A stretch of DNA of 64,000 nt from Massilia sp. METH4. GTDB taxonomy: Bacteria > Pseudomonadota > Gammaproteobacteria > Burkholderiales > Burkholderiaceae_D. The stretch covers positions 2,170,001-2,234,000 of the forward strand of contig NZ_CP146614.1 of the NCBI RefSeq assembly GCF_037094685.1, read 5' to 3'. Numbering within the stretch: position 1 is the stretch's first letter; every line of letters starts with the position of its first letter. The translations under genes were made by a program, and so were the position numbers. Below, one piece after another: positions 8,284 to 17,077 of this stretch. The notes beneath the pieces were generated by a model. It did no database searches and was not told where the DNA came from. It saw only the letters and a list, made by a program, of their open reading frames with translations.

Positions 8284-9462
8284 TCAGGCCGGTTGCGAAG
8301 CTTCGGCGAGGCGGTGTTCGTACAGGGCGGCCACTACGTCCGATTGCGTGACGATGCCGGCGAAGCGTTCTTCGCCGTCGACCACGGGAATGTGGTGCAG
8401 GCCGGCGTCGGCCATCAGCGGCACCAGGTCGACGATCGGAGTATCGGTGCGGGCCACGTGGGGCCGCGGCGTCATGATCTGACCCACCACTTCCGCCTTT
8501 TCCGTGTGGGACAGGCCGGACGGTGTCAGGAAGTCCTTCAGTTTTTCGCGCATGCCGCGGTAGTCGTCCAGCCCACTGTGCTTCAGGAAGTCGCTCTGCG
8601 TCACGATGCCGATCACGCGCCGCGCCGGGTTGAGTACCGGCAGCGCGGCGATGTGGCGGCCGCGCATTGCTTGCCATGCCTCGGTCAGCGGGGTGGCGAA
8701 CTCCGCCGTCACCACGTCGCGCGACATGATATCGCCGCAGCTGATCACGCCAAAGCGGCGCTGGTAGGCGCGCATTTCCGTTTCCAGGAACAGTGCTTCC
8801 AGGTCGTCGCGGCTGATGTCGAGCACCTGGCCGTAGCGGCGCAGCACGGCGTCCAGGTCTTCCGGCTTGAAGCCCAGCCGCACGGTCGGCACCTCGTCCT
8901 TCGTGGCGTGGGGATTCGGGTGCGACAGCGTCTGCGCGTGCGGATAGCGCCGCCCCGTGAGGTTGTTGTAGACGATTGCCGCCGTCACCAGCAGCACCGA
9001 ATCGATCAGGACGGGGCCCAGCGCGAACGAGAAGCCGGCCGCATGCACGGCGGGGCCACCGATCACGGCCGTCAGCGCGGCGGCGCCGCCGGGCGGGTGC
9101 AGGCAGCGCGTGAAGAACATCACGGCGATGGCGGCCGCGGTGCCGACCGCGGCCAGGGCGGGCATCGGCATCAGGTGGCCGAGCCATTTCACGCACGCGG
9201 CGCTGACGAGGGCGGAAATCACATTGCCGCCGATCACGGACCATGGTTGCGCCAGCGGGCTGGCGGGCACGCAGAACAGCAGCACGGACGAAGCGCCCAT
9301 CGGCGCCACCAGCCAGATCGCATCGTCGCCCAGCATCAGGTGGGCCACGGTGCCCGTGATGAAGAGCCCCAGCAAGGCGCCGGCGCTGGCACGCAGGCGT
9401 TCGGTGTAGCTCGCCGTGCTGGGGGCGGGCAGTAAAACACTAAACAAAGATCTTACACGCAT
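8284..9462 (-). CDS. HPP family membrane protein with two C-terminal CBS domains
   Basis: 392 residues from the ATG at 9462 (upstream in-frame codons look non-coding). About four membrane segments in residues 22-175 include the family signature HPPGGAAALTAVIG near residue 121. Two CBS domains follow, about 248-305 (DIMSRDVVTAE, GIVTQSDFL) and 320-385 (IMTPRPHVARTDTPIVDLV, GIVTQSDVV). HPP proteins are integral inner-membrane proteins and a related one has been linked to nitrite transport, but this one's substrate is unknown. The CBS pair would sense an adenosyl ligand. It starts 7 bp after an Lrp-type gene on the same strand, so both are probably one operon. Confidence 0.88.
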   Translation of the reverse strand: MRVRSLFSVLLPAPSTASYTERLRASAGALLGLFITGTVAHLMLGDDAIWLVAPMGASSVLLFCVPASPLAQPWSVIGGNVISALVSAACVKWLGHLMPMPALAAVGTAAAIAVMFFTRCLHPPGGAAALTAVIGGPAVHAAGFSFALGPVLIDSVLLVTAAIVYNNLTGRRYPHAQTLSHPNPHATKDEVPTVRLGFKPEDLDAVLRRYGQVLDISRDDLEALFLETEMRAYQRRFGVISCGDIMSRDVVTAEFATPLTEAWQAMRGRHIAALPVLNPARRVIGIVTQSDFLKHSGLDDYRGMREKLKDFLTPSGLSHTEKAEVVGQIMTPRPHVARTDTPIVDLVPLMADAGLHHIPVVDGEERFAGIVTQSDVVAALYEHRLAEASQPA

Positions 9463-9469
9463 CTTTCGA

Positions 9470-9958
9470 TTATCCCATGCCGGCCCCATGCGCGACCAGA
9501 TCCAGGGGCAGCGCGGTCGTGTACTTGATCTGTTCCATCGAGAAGGCGGAGGAGACACCGGTCAGGTTCGCCACCCGGATCAGCTTCTTGTAGAAGCGGT
9601 CGTAGCCGTCGATGTCGGTCGTTACCACCTTCAACAGGTAGTCGACATCGCCGCTCATCCGGTGGAATTCCATGACTTCGGGCAGGGCGACCACCGCCGC
9701 CGCGAACTTCGCCAGCCATTTCTCGTCGTGCTGGCTGGTACGCAGGCTGACGAAGACCGTCACCGGCAAGCCGGCCTTGCGGCGGTTCACCAGTGCCACG
9801 CGGCGGTCCAGGTAGCCATTGTCCTGCAAGCGTTTCAGGCGCTTCCAGCAGGGCGTGCTGGTCAATCCTACCTTCTCGGCCAGGTCGGCGACCGAGAGCG
9901 TGCCATCCACCTGCAACGCACCCAGGATGGCGTAATCGAATCTGTCTAGATCATTCAT
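9470..9958 (-). CDS. Lrp/AsnC family transcriptional regulator
   Basis: 162 residues, the usual length. Residues 5-60 form the AsnC-type helix-turn-helix (DYAILGALQVDGTLSVADLA; STPCWKRLKRLQDNGYL), and 70-150 the RAM ligand-binding/oligomerisation domain (VMEFHRMSGDVDYLLKVVTTD). It likely senses an amino acid or small metabolite. Position suggests control of the HPP/CBS gene downstream and possibly the divergent cysteine desulfurase gene 100 bp away. Confidence 0.92.
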   Translation of the reverse strand: MNDLDRFDYAILGALQVDGTLSVADLAEKVGLTSTPCWKRLKRLQDNGYLDRRVALVNRRKAGLPVTVFVSLRTSQHDEKWLAKFAAAVVALPEVMEFHRMSGDVDYLLKVVTTDIDGYDRFYKKLIRVANLTGVSSAFSMEQIKYTTALPLDLVAHGAGMG

Positions 9959-10058
9959 TCTGCATTCTTCATAAACTGAGGACAGTTGTTCTAATTATGC
10001 CCGCAAGGAAGGGTAAGTTTGGCATGGTTGCTCCGGCATTGCCCGTTAATCTATTTCG

Positions 10059-11993
10059 ATGGACAACGAAATCTACCTCGACGGCAACGCCACGTCCGCC
10101 GTCCTGCCCGCCGCGCTGCGGGCCGCCGTGTACGCGATGGAAGCGCGCTACGGCAATCCCAGCAGTACACATGGCACGGGCCTGCAAGCCAGGGCCATGC
10201 TGGATGCCGCGCGCGCCCGCGCCGCCCGACTGCTGGGCACCGGCTCGGGTCGCATCATGTTCAACAGCGGCGCCACGGAAGGCATCCAGACCGCCGTGCT
10301 GTCCGCCCTGTGCGCGGTGCGGGCGCGGCGGGCCGCGGGCAAGGCGGCCGGTAGCCTCCTCGTCTATGGGGCCACCGAGCATAAGGCCGTGCCGGAAAGC
10401 CTGGCGCACTGGAATGCGCTGCTGGGCACGGGACTGGAGCTGGTGGCACTGCCGGTCGGCGCGGACGGGCGGCATGACTTGCAAGCGCTGCGCCGGCTCG
10501 CGCCGGAAGCGGCATTCGTCTGCACCATGGCCGCCAACAACGAGACCGGCGTCATCTCCGACCTGGCCGGCATCGCCGCCGCGCTCGAAGGCAGCCCGGC
10601 GCTGTGGATGGTCGATTGCGTGCAGGCGCTCGGCAAGCTGCCGCTGGACCTGGCCGATACGCGCATCGACTACGCACCGTTTTCCGGCCACAAGCTGTAT
10701 GCGCCGAAGGGCATCGGCATGCTGTACGTGCGGGCCGGCGCGCCGTTCACGCCGCTGATGAAGGGCGGCGGCCAGGAAGCGGGCGAGCGCTCCGGGACCG
10801 AGAACATGGCGGGAATCGCCGCGTTGGACGCCGTGCTCGCCGCCCTCGAGGAGGGTGGCACCTTCCGCAGCCACGCCGAGTTGCATGGCTTCCGCGACCG
10901 ACTGGCCCAGGCCTTGCGCCAGGCCTTGCCGGGCATCGCCTTCAACGCCCCGTTCGACAAGACCCTGCCGACCACGCTGAATTTTTCCGTGCCCGGCCTG
11001 TCCAGCAAGGAGTTGCTGGACCTGTTCGACGCCGCCGCCCTGCGCGTCTCGGCCGGCAGCGCCTGCTCCGCCGCGAAGGCGCAGCCATCCTACGTGCTGG
11101 ACGCCATGGGCTTGCCCGAGTGGCGCAGCAGCAGTGCCGTGCGCCTGTCGTTCGGCCCGCTGATCGACGAGGCGACGGTGGCGAAGGCATGCGCGCGCAT
11201 CGCCCGCTGCGGCGATGCGTTGCGCCTGTCGGGGCTGCTCGGCGACGGCGCAGCGGCCCGGCCGGACGGTTTACTTCAGCTCACGGCCGACGGCCGCCAC
11301 ACCTGGCTGGTGCTCGACGCCGCCAGCGGAACCTGCGCCGTGATCGATCCGCAGCCGGCCCTCGCCGATCGCATCGGCACGCTGCTCGGCGCCCACGGTT
11401 TCCGCTTGGCCGCGCGCCTGTCCACGCACGATGGGGGCGCATGGCCCGTCTCTGGCGACACGCTCCATCTCGGCAGCCGATCCCTGCGCCGCGTGGCGCT
11501 CGACACCGGCGGCGTATGCTATCTGCTCGCTTTGGAGGGCGACACGCCGCGCCACGCTTTGACCGGCAGCGCCGATCCGGCCGGGCTGGCCGGCCTCGTT
11601 CCGCCGGATATCCTGCTGTGCCCGGCAACGGAAGCGCAGGCCGCACTGTGCACCACGCTGCGCCCCTGTGCGGCGGCGGCCGACATGCACCTGGACTCCA
11701 CCGCGGTGGCTGCCTTGCTGCGCAACAGCCCCGGCGCCCTGCTGGTCGACGTACGCGAGCTCCATGAACATGCGGCGGCGCTTCCCTCCACCAGAGCGCA
11801 GGCTGTCAACATCCCGCTGAGCCGCCTGGCCGGCGAACTGCCGCGCTGGCTGGCGCAGGCCGAGCCCGTGCCGCTCGTGTTTTTCTGCCGCAGCGGCAAC
11901 CGCAGCGCGCGGGCCGCCAGCTGCCTGCGCAGCGTCGGCTATGCCCAGGCGTATCACATGCACGGCGGTATCGCCCTCAGCGACCTCCGGTAA
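10059..11993 (+). CDS. Cysteine desulfurase fused to a degenerate beta-lactamase-like segment and a rhodanese domain
   Basis: 644 residues, against about 400 for IscS/NifS. Residues 5-370 are a class-V aminotransferase: YLDGNATS start, the PLP lysine K212 in SGHKLYAPKG, and the persulfide cysteine C336 in SAGSACSAAK. Residues about 395-530 look like a decayed metallo-beta-lactamase domain of the persulfide-dioxygenase type (HTWLVLDAASGTCAVIDP, LSTHDGG), lacking the HxHxDH metal site. Residues 545-644 are a rhodanese with C610 in the loop CRSGNR. The architecture would pass sulfur from cysteine to C336 and then to C610 in one chain. Divergent from an Lrp regulator. Domain ends are confident; the middle assignment is inference. 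Confidence 0.85.
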   Translation: MDNEIYLDGNATSAVLPAALRAAVYAMEARYGNPSSTHGTGLQARAMLDAARARAARLLGTGSGRIMFNSGATEGIQTAVLSALCAVRARRAAGKAAGSLLVYGATEHKAVPESLAHWNALLGTGLELVALPVGADGRHDLQALRRLAPEAAFVCTMAANNETGVISDLAGIAAALEGSPALWMVDCVQALGKLPLDLADTRIDYAPFSGHKLYAPKGIGMLYVRAGAPFTPLMKGGGQEAGERSGTENMAGIAALDAVLAALEEGGTFRSHAELHGFRDRLAQALRQALPGIAFNAPFDKTLPTTLNFSVPGLSSKELLDLFDAAALRVSAGSACSAAKAQPSYVLDAMGLPEWRSSSAVRLSFGPLIDEATVAKACARIARCGDALRLSGLLGDGAAARPDGLLQLTADGRHTWLVLDAASGTCAVIDPQPALADRIGTLLGAHGFRLAARLSTHDGGAWPVSGDTLHLGSRSLRRVALDTGGVCYLLALEGDTPRHALTGSADPAGLAGLVPPDILLCPATEAQAALCTTLRPCAAAADMHLDSTAVAALLRNSPGALLVDVRELHEHAAALPSTRAQAVNIPLSRLAGELPRWLAQAEPVPLVFFCRSGNRSARAASCLRSVGYAQAYHMHGGIALSDLR

Positions 11994-12008
11994 CAATCCT
12001 GCATCCCC

Positions 12009-12031
12009 AGGCGGCCGCCCGGCCGCCTTTC
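12009..12031 (+). terminator. Hairpin after the cysteine desulfurase fusion gene
   Basis: A 9-bp perfect stem (AGGCGGCCG / CGGCCGCCT, 2-base loop) starts 16 bp after the stop codon and is followed by TTTCC. The T-run is short, so it may be a weak or Rho-assisted terminator. Confidence 0.5.
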
Positions 12032-12199
12032 CTCGCTCTTGCCGCGCACGGCTGAGGTAACGGCAAGTTTTTTTTTGCACCGCACCATTGAAACGTTCGC
12101 TATCGAACAGTAGGCAGGCGTGCGCCTGAATAATATTTCCCGGAACATACTCCCAGCCGCAGCGGGACTCCTTGCCCGCCGCCCCGAAGCGAGGCTCCC

Positions 12200-15100
12200 T
12201 TGAAAGAACACCTCAAATTGTGGCCCGGCCTGAAGGCCGGATTCCAGGAAGCCGCGCCCGGTTCCGCCGCACCCGATACGGAAGAAGACCTGCCATTTCG
12301 CGCGGAGCTCTACAGCGCTCAACAGATGGCCCACCACGGCCGCACGCTGGCCCAGACGCATGTGCTGAGCCGGCGCGGCGGGCCCGACCGCCTGCTGGCG
12401 CGGCTGGCCGACAATGCCCGCGTGCTGCGCCTGACCGCCGAGGAGTTGACGGCCGCCGTGAAGGAGGGGCGCCAGATCACTCCCGCGTCCGAGTGGCTGC
12501 TCGATAACTACTACCTGATCGAAGAACAGATCCGCATCGCGCGGCGCCACCTGCCGAAGGATTACAGCAAGGAGTTGCCGCGGCTCAGTGTTACAACTAC
12601 CGCAGGCGCTGCGCCGGGTACCCCGCGCGTGTACAAGCTGGCATTGGAAGTGATCGCGCATGGCGATGGCCGGGTGGACCCGGAAAGCCTGTGCCGTTTC
12701 GTGGAGGCTTACCAGGAAGCGGCGCCGCTGAAGCTGGGCGAGCTGTGGGCCATTCCCATCATGCTGCGCCTGGCGCTGCTGGAAAACCTGCGCCGCGTGG
12801 CGGCGCGCGTGGCCGAAAACCGCTACCAGCGCGACCTGGCCAACAGCTGGGCCGACCAGATGGTGGACATCGCCGACAAGAACCCTTCCGGGCTGATCCT
12901 GCTGGTGGCGGACATGGCCCGCTCGAACCCGCCGATCACGAGCGGTTTCGTGGCCGAGCTGGCGCGGCGCCTGCAGGGGCAAAGCCCGGCACTGACCCTG
13001 GCGCTTACCTGGGTGACCTATCGGCTGGCCGAGTCGGGCCAGACGATCGAACAGCAGATCCAGGCCGAGATCGGCCAGCAGGCGGCCGACCAGGTGTCGA
13101 TCGCGAACACCATCGGCAGCCTGCGCTTCCTGGGCACGATGGACTGGCAGGAATTCGTCGAAACGATGAGCGCCGTGGAGCGGGCGTTGCGCGAAGACCC
13201 GTCCGGCGTCTATGGCGCGATGGATTTCGCCACGCGCGACCAGTACCGCCACGTGGTGGAAAAGATCGCGCGCGGCAGCAAGCTCACCGAGACGCAAGTG
13301 GCGCAGGCAGCCGTGGAACTGGCGCGCACGCACGGCGCCAGCGACGATCCACGCCACGCCCACGTGGGCTTCTACCTGGTCGACAAGGGTGTGTTGCTGC
13401 TGGAGAAAAAGGTAGCGCGGCGCCGCACGCCGCGCGAATCGTTCCGGGCCACGGTGCGCGCCGCGCCCCTCACGTCCTACCTGGGCGCGATCGCGGCGCT
13501 GTCGGTGATCGCCACCGCGCTGATGGTCGAACGCGCCGTGCGCGACGGCGTGGCCGGCTGGGAGGTCGTGGTGCTGGCCGTGCTGGGCCTGATGGGCAGC
13601 AGCCAGCTGGCGCTGGCGCTGGTGAACTGGGTGGCCACGCTGGTCACGCGCCCGAGCCCGCTGCCGCGCATGGATTTCAAGGAAGGCATCCCGTCCGACG
13701 CGCGCGCCATCGTCGTGGTGCCGGCGCTGCTCTACAGCCTGGAGAATGTGGATGAATTGTGCGAGCAGCTCGAAGTGCGCTTCCTTGCCAACCGCGACCC
13801 GAATCTGCAGTTCTGCCTGCTGTCGGATTTCACGGATGCGCAATCGGAAACGCTGCCGCTGGACGCCGTCCTGCTCGAGCGGGCCCGCGGCAATATCGAG
13901 GAATTGAACCGCAAGTACGGCTGCGAGGAGAACCGCTGCCCGTTCCTGCTGCTGCATCGGCCGCGCGTATGGAACCTGGCCGAGCGCGCGTGGATCGGCC
14001 ATGAACGCAAGCGGGGCAAGCTGGCGGACCTGAACCGCTTCCTGCGCGGCGGCGCGCGCGACCGCTTTTCGCTGGTCGTCGGCGAAAGCGGCCAGTTGCT
14101 GACGGTGAAGTACGTGATCACGCTGGACGCGGACACGCAGCTGGCGCGCGACTCGGCACGCCAGTTCGTCGCCACCATGAAGCACCCGCTGAACCAGCCG
14201 AGGATCGATGCGCGCATCAACCGCGTCGTGGCCGGCTACGGCATCCTGCAGCCGCGCGTGGCCGTCAGCCTGCCCAGCCCGAACGCTTCGCTGTACGAGC
14301 GCCTGTGCGGCGGCGAGCCGGGCATCGATCCCTACACGCGCACGGTGTCCGACGTGTACCAGGACGTGTTCGCCGAAGGCTCGTACATCGGCAAGGGCAT
14401 CTACGACCTCGACGTGTTCGAGAAAGTGCTGGGCGAGCGCTTTCCGGAAAACCGCATCCTGTCGCACGACCTGCTGGAAGGCTGCTACCTGCGCGCCGGC
14501 CTGCTGTCCGACGCCCAGCTGTATGAACAGTATCCGCAGCGCTACCGCGACGACGTGAACCGCCGGCACCGCTGGATCCGCGGCGACTGGCAACTGGCCG
14601 GCTGGTTGTCGCCCCGGGTGCGCACCGCCGTCGGCGGGCATGAGAAAAATCCGCTGTCGGCCCTGTCGCGTTGGAAGCTGTTCGACAACCTGCGCCGCAG
14701 CCTGGTGGCGCCGGCGCTCACGCTGTCGCTGCTGTTCGCCTTCGCCGTGCTGCCTCATCCGTGGTTCTACACCAGCATGGTGTTGGCCATCATCTTCGTG
14801 CCGGCCATCGCCGCGGCCCTGTACGACCTGGCGCACAAGGCGCCGGACACACTGTGGCGCCAGCACCTGCCCAATTCGCTGCGCCGCAGCGCCATGCATG
14901 TGGCGCACGGCGTGCTGTCGCTCGTCTTCCTGCCATACGAGGCGTATGTCAGCGTCGACGCCATCGTGCGCACGGCATGGCGCATGCTGGTATCGAAAAA
15001 GCACCTGTTGCAGTGGCGGCCATCGGCGCTGTCCCAGGCGAACGGCGGCCTGGCGGCCAGCTGGCGTGCGATGTGGATCTCGCCGGCCCTGGCCCTGGCG

Positions 15101-17056
15101 GTCGGCGCCGCGCTGGCGCTGTGGCGCGTGAAGGCGTTCGAGGCCGCGGCCATCTTCCTCGTCGCCTGGCTGGTGGCACCGGTGGTGGCGTGGTGGATCA
15201 GCCGCCCGGTCGAACGCCTCGAGGCGCAACTCTCCGGCGAGCAGCGCGAATTCCTGCACGCGCTGGCGCGCAAGACGTGGGCATGGTTCGAAACCTTCGT
15301 GGGGCCGGACGATAACTGGCTGCCGCCGGATAACGTGCAGGAACACCCCGGCATGGTCATCGCGCACCGCACGTCGCCCACCAATATCGGCATGGCGCTG
15401 CTGGCCAATGTGAGCGCCTACGACTTCGGCTATGTAACGCTGGCGCAACTGCTGCAGCGCAGCCGCAATACGCTCGATTCGATGGCGGAGCTGGAACGCC
15501 ACCAGGGTCACTTCTACAACTGGTACGACACTCAGTCGAAAAAGCCTCTGCAACCGATGTATGTGTCGACCGTGGACAGCGGCAACCTGGCCGGCCACCT
15601 GCTGGTGCTGCAGGCGGCGCTGCTGAACGCGGCGGACGACCTGATCCTGGGGCCGCAGCTCCTGACCGGCCTGGAAACCACGCTGCGCGTGCTGCGCGAA
15701 GCCGCCGCCGGTGTCGAAGGGCTCGACCCCGCCGCGCTGGACAGGCTGGGCGAGGCGGTGGCACCGCGACAGCCGCCGAATGTGGCCAATCATCCGGTCA
15801 ACCTGCCGGAGCTGCATGCCTGGCTGGAGCGTGCCACGGCGGCCGCGGAGCGCTTCGCAGCCGAACCTGCGCTGGCGCACGATGCCGCGGCCACCATGTG
15901 GGCCGGCGCGCTGGCGACGCAATGCCGCGCCGCCCTGGACGAATTGAACCTGCTGGCGCCATGGGTGGCGGACGGCACAGGGTCGTTCATCGACACGGTG
16001 CTGCTGAAGATTCCCACGCTGCGCGAGCTGGCGTCGTATCCGCCGGCCGGCGCGCCGCTGTCCGAGCTGGCGCCGGGCGAGCGCGAACGCCGCCAGCAGA
16101 TCGGCGTGCTGGTGGAGCAGGGCGCCGCCGTCGCGCGCGAACGCATCGGGCACCTGCACGAGCTGGCGCGGCAGGCATGCGCTTTTGCCCAGGTCGACTA
16201 CGGCTTCCTGTTCAACCGCACCACCAGGCTGCTGGCCATCGGCTACAACGTCACCGAACGCCGGCTTGACGCCAGCTATTACGACCTGCTGGCTTCCGAG
16301 GTGCGGCTGGCCAGCTACGTGGCCGTGGCCCAGGGCCAGCTGCCGCAGGAGCACTGGTTCGCGCTGGGCCGGCAACTGGCCATCGTGCACGGCCGGCCCG
16401 TGCTGATGTCCTGGAGCGGTTCGATGTTCGAGTACCTGATGCCGCTGCTGGTGATGCCGACCTATCCGGACACCCTGCTGGACCAGACCTACCACTCGGT
16501 AGTGACGGCGCAGATCGAGTACGGCCGCCAGCGTAACGTGCCCTGGGGGGTATCCGAATCGGGCTACACCACCGTCGACGCGGCGATGAATTACCAGTAC
16601 CGCGCCTTCGGGGTGCCCGGCACGGGCATGAAGCGCGGCCTGGCGGACGACCTGGTGATCGCGCCCTATGCCTCGATGATGGCGCTGATGGTCGAGCCGG
16701 AAAGCGCATGCCAGAACCTGCAGAAGATGGCCGGGCTGGGCTTCATGGGCCGCTATGGCTTCTACGAGGCGATCGACTACACGCCGGCGCGGCTGCCGCG
16801 CGGCCAGCAGTTCGCCATCGTGAAATCGTTCATGGTGCACCACCAGGGCATGGGTTTCCTGGCGCTCGACTACCTGCTGCACGACCGGCCCATGCAGCGG
16901 CGCTTCGAATCGGACCCCATGCTGCAATCGGCCCTGCTGATGCTGCAGGAGCGCAGCCCGCGCATCGGCGCATTCTTCTCCACCAGTTCCGAGCAGGCCG
17001 CCGCGGTGCGCTCCACGTCGCACGACCAGGCCGCGCCCGTGCGCGTGCTCACGTAG
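12200..17056 (+). CDS. NdvB-like cyclic beta-glucan synthetase, N-terminal part (ends at an in-frame TAG)
   Basis: 1618 codons from a TTG at 12200 (GAGG upstream) to TAG at 17054-17056. The reading frame then continues unbroken to 20887, so this is the front of one ~2,895-codon gene. Membrane segments lie near residues 422-478, 834-875 and 958-1000. Between them is a GT84-type glycosyltransferase core (ITLDADTQLARDSARQF near 640; GSYIGKGIYDLDVFEKVLGE near 728; NRRHRWIRGDWQL near 786). Residues about 1290-1570 are the glucoamylase-like domain (NVTERRLDASYYDLLASE; MVHHQGMGFLALDYLL). NdvB makes cyclic beta-glucans at the inner membrane from UDP-glucose. Stopping here would leave the synthase without its phosphorylase-like chain-length module. 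Confidence 0.85.
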   Translation: MKEHLKLWPGLKAGFQEAAPGSAAPDTEEDLPFRAELYSAQQMAHHGRTLAQTHVLSRRGGPDRLLARLADNARVLRLTAEELTAAVKEGRQITPASEWLLDNYYLIEEQIRIARRHLPKDYSKELPRLSVTTTAGAAPGTPRVYKLALEVIAHGDGRVDPESLCRFVEAYQEAAPLKLGELWAIPIMLRLALLENLRRVAARVAENRYQRDLANSWADQMVDIADKNPSGLILLVADMARSNPPITSGFVAELARRLQGQSPALTLALTWVTYRLAESGQTIEQQIQAEIGQQAADQVSIANTIGSLRFLGTMDWQEFVETMSAVERALREDPSGVYGAMDFATRDQYRHVVEKIARGSKLTETQVAQAAVELARTHGASDDPRHAHVGFYLVDKGVLLLEKKVARRRTPRESFRATVRAAPLTSYLGAIAALSVIATALMVERAVRDGVAGWEVVVLAVLGLMGSSQLALALVNWVATLVTRPSPLPRMDFKEGIPSDARAIVVVPALLYSLENVDELCEQLEVRFLANRDPNLQFCLLSDFTDAQSETLPLDAVLLERARGNIEELNRKYGCEENRCPFLLLHRPRVWNLAERAWIGHERKRGKLADLNRFLRGGARDRFSLVVGESGQLLTVKYVITLDADTQLARDSARQFVATMKHPLNQPRIDARINRVVAGYGILQPRVAVSLPSPNASLYERLCGGEPGIDPYTRTVSDVYQDVFAEGSYIGKGIYDLDVFEKVLGERFPENRILSHDLLEGCYLRAGLLSDAQLYEQYPQRYRDDVNRRHRWIRGDWQLAGWLSPRVRTAVGGHEKNPLSALSRWKLFDNLRRSLVAPALTLSLLFAFAVLPHPWFYTSMVLAIIFVPAIAAALYDLAHKAPDTLWRQHLPNSLRRSAMHVAHGVLSLVFLPYEAYVSVDAIVRTAWRMLVSKKHLLQWRPSALSQANGGLAASWRAMWISPALALAVGAALALWRVKAFEAAAIFLVAWLVAPVVAWWISRPVERLEAQLSGEQREFLHALARKTWAWFETFVGPDDNWLPPDNVQEHPGMVIAHRTSPTNIGMALLANVSAYDFGYVTLAQLLQRSRNTLDSMAELERHQGHFYNWYDTQSKKPLQPMYVSTVDSGNLAGHLLVLQAALLNAADDLILGPQLLTGLETTLRVLREAAAGVEGLDPAALDRLGEAVAPRQPPNVANHPVNLPELHAWLERATAAAERFAAEPALAHDAAATMWAGALATQCRAALDELNLLAPWVADGTGSFIDTVLLKIPTLRELASYPPAGAPLSELAPGERERRQQIGVLVEQGAAVARERIGHLHELARQACAFAQVDYGFLFNRTTRLLAIGYNVTERRLDASYYDLLASEVRLASYVAVAQGQLPQEHWFALGRQLAIVHGRPVLMSWSGSMFEYLMPLLVMPTYPDTLLDQTYHSVVTAQIEYGRQRNVPWGVSESGYTTVDAAMNYQYRAFGVPGTGMKRGLADDLVIAPYASMMALMVEPESACQNLQKMAGLGFMGRYGFYEAIDYTPARLPRGQQFAIVKSFMVHHQGMGFLALDYLLHDRPMQRRFESDPMLQSALLMLQERSPRIGAFFSTSSEQAAAVRSTSHDQAAPVRVLT
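17054..17056 (+). other. In-frame amber stop splitting the NdvB-like gene
   Basis: The codons GTG CTC ACG TAG CCG AAC ACG join two halves in the same frame (12200 and 17078 are both frame 2), with no frameshift and no lost residues. Single-base changes from CAG, GAG, AAG, TCG, TTG, TGG or TAC would each restore a full-length protein. Either a recent nonsense mutation or a sequencing error. Confidence 0.95.
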
Positions 17057-17077
17057 CCGAACACGCCGCTGCCCGAG

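Noticed and set aside
17054..17056. TAG as a pyrrolysine codon
   Set aside because: Pyrrolysine is unknown in such enzymes and in this group, and no supporting genes or insertion structure are visible.
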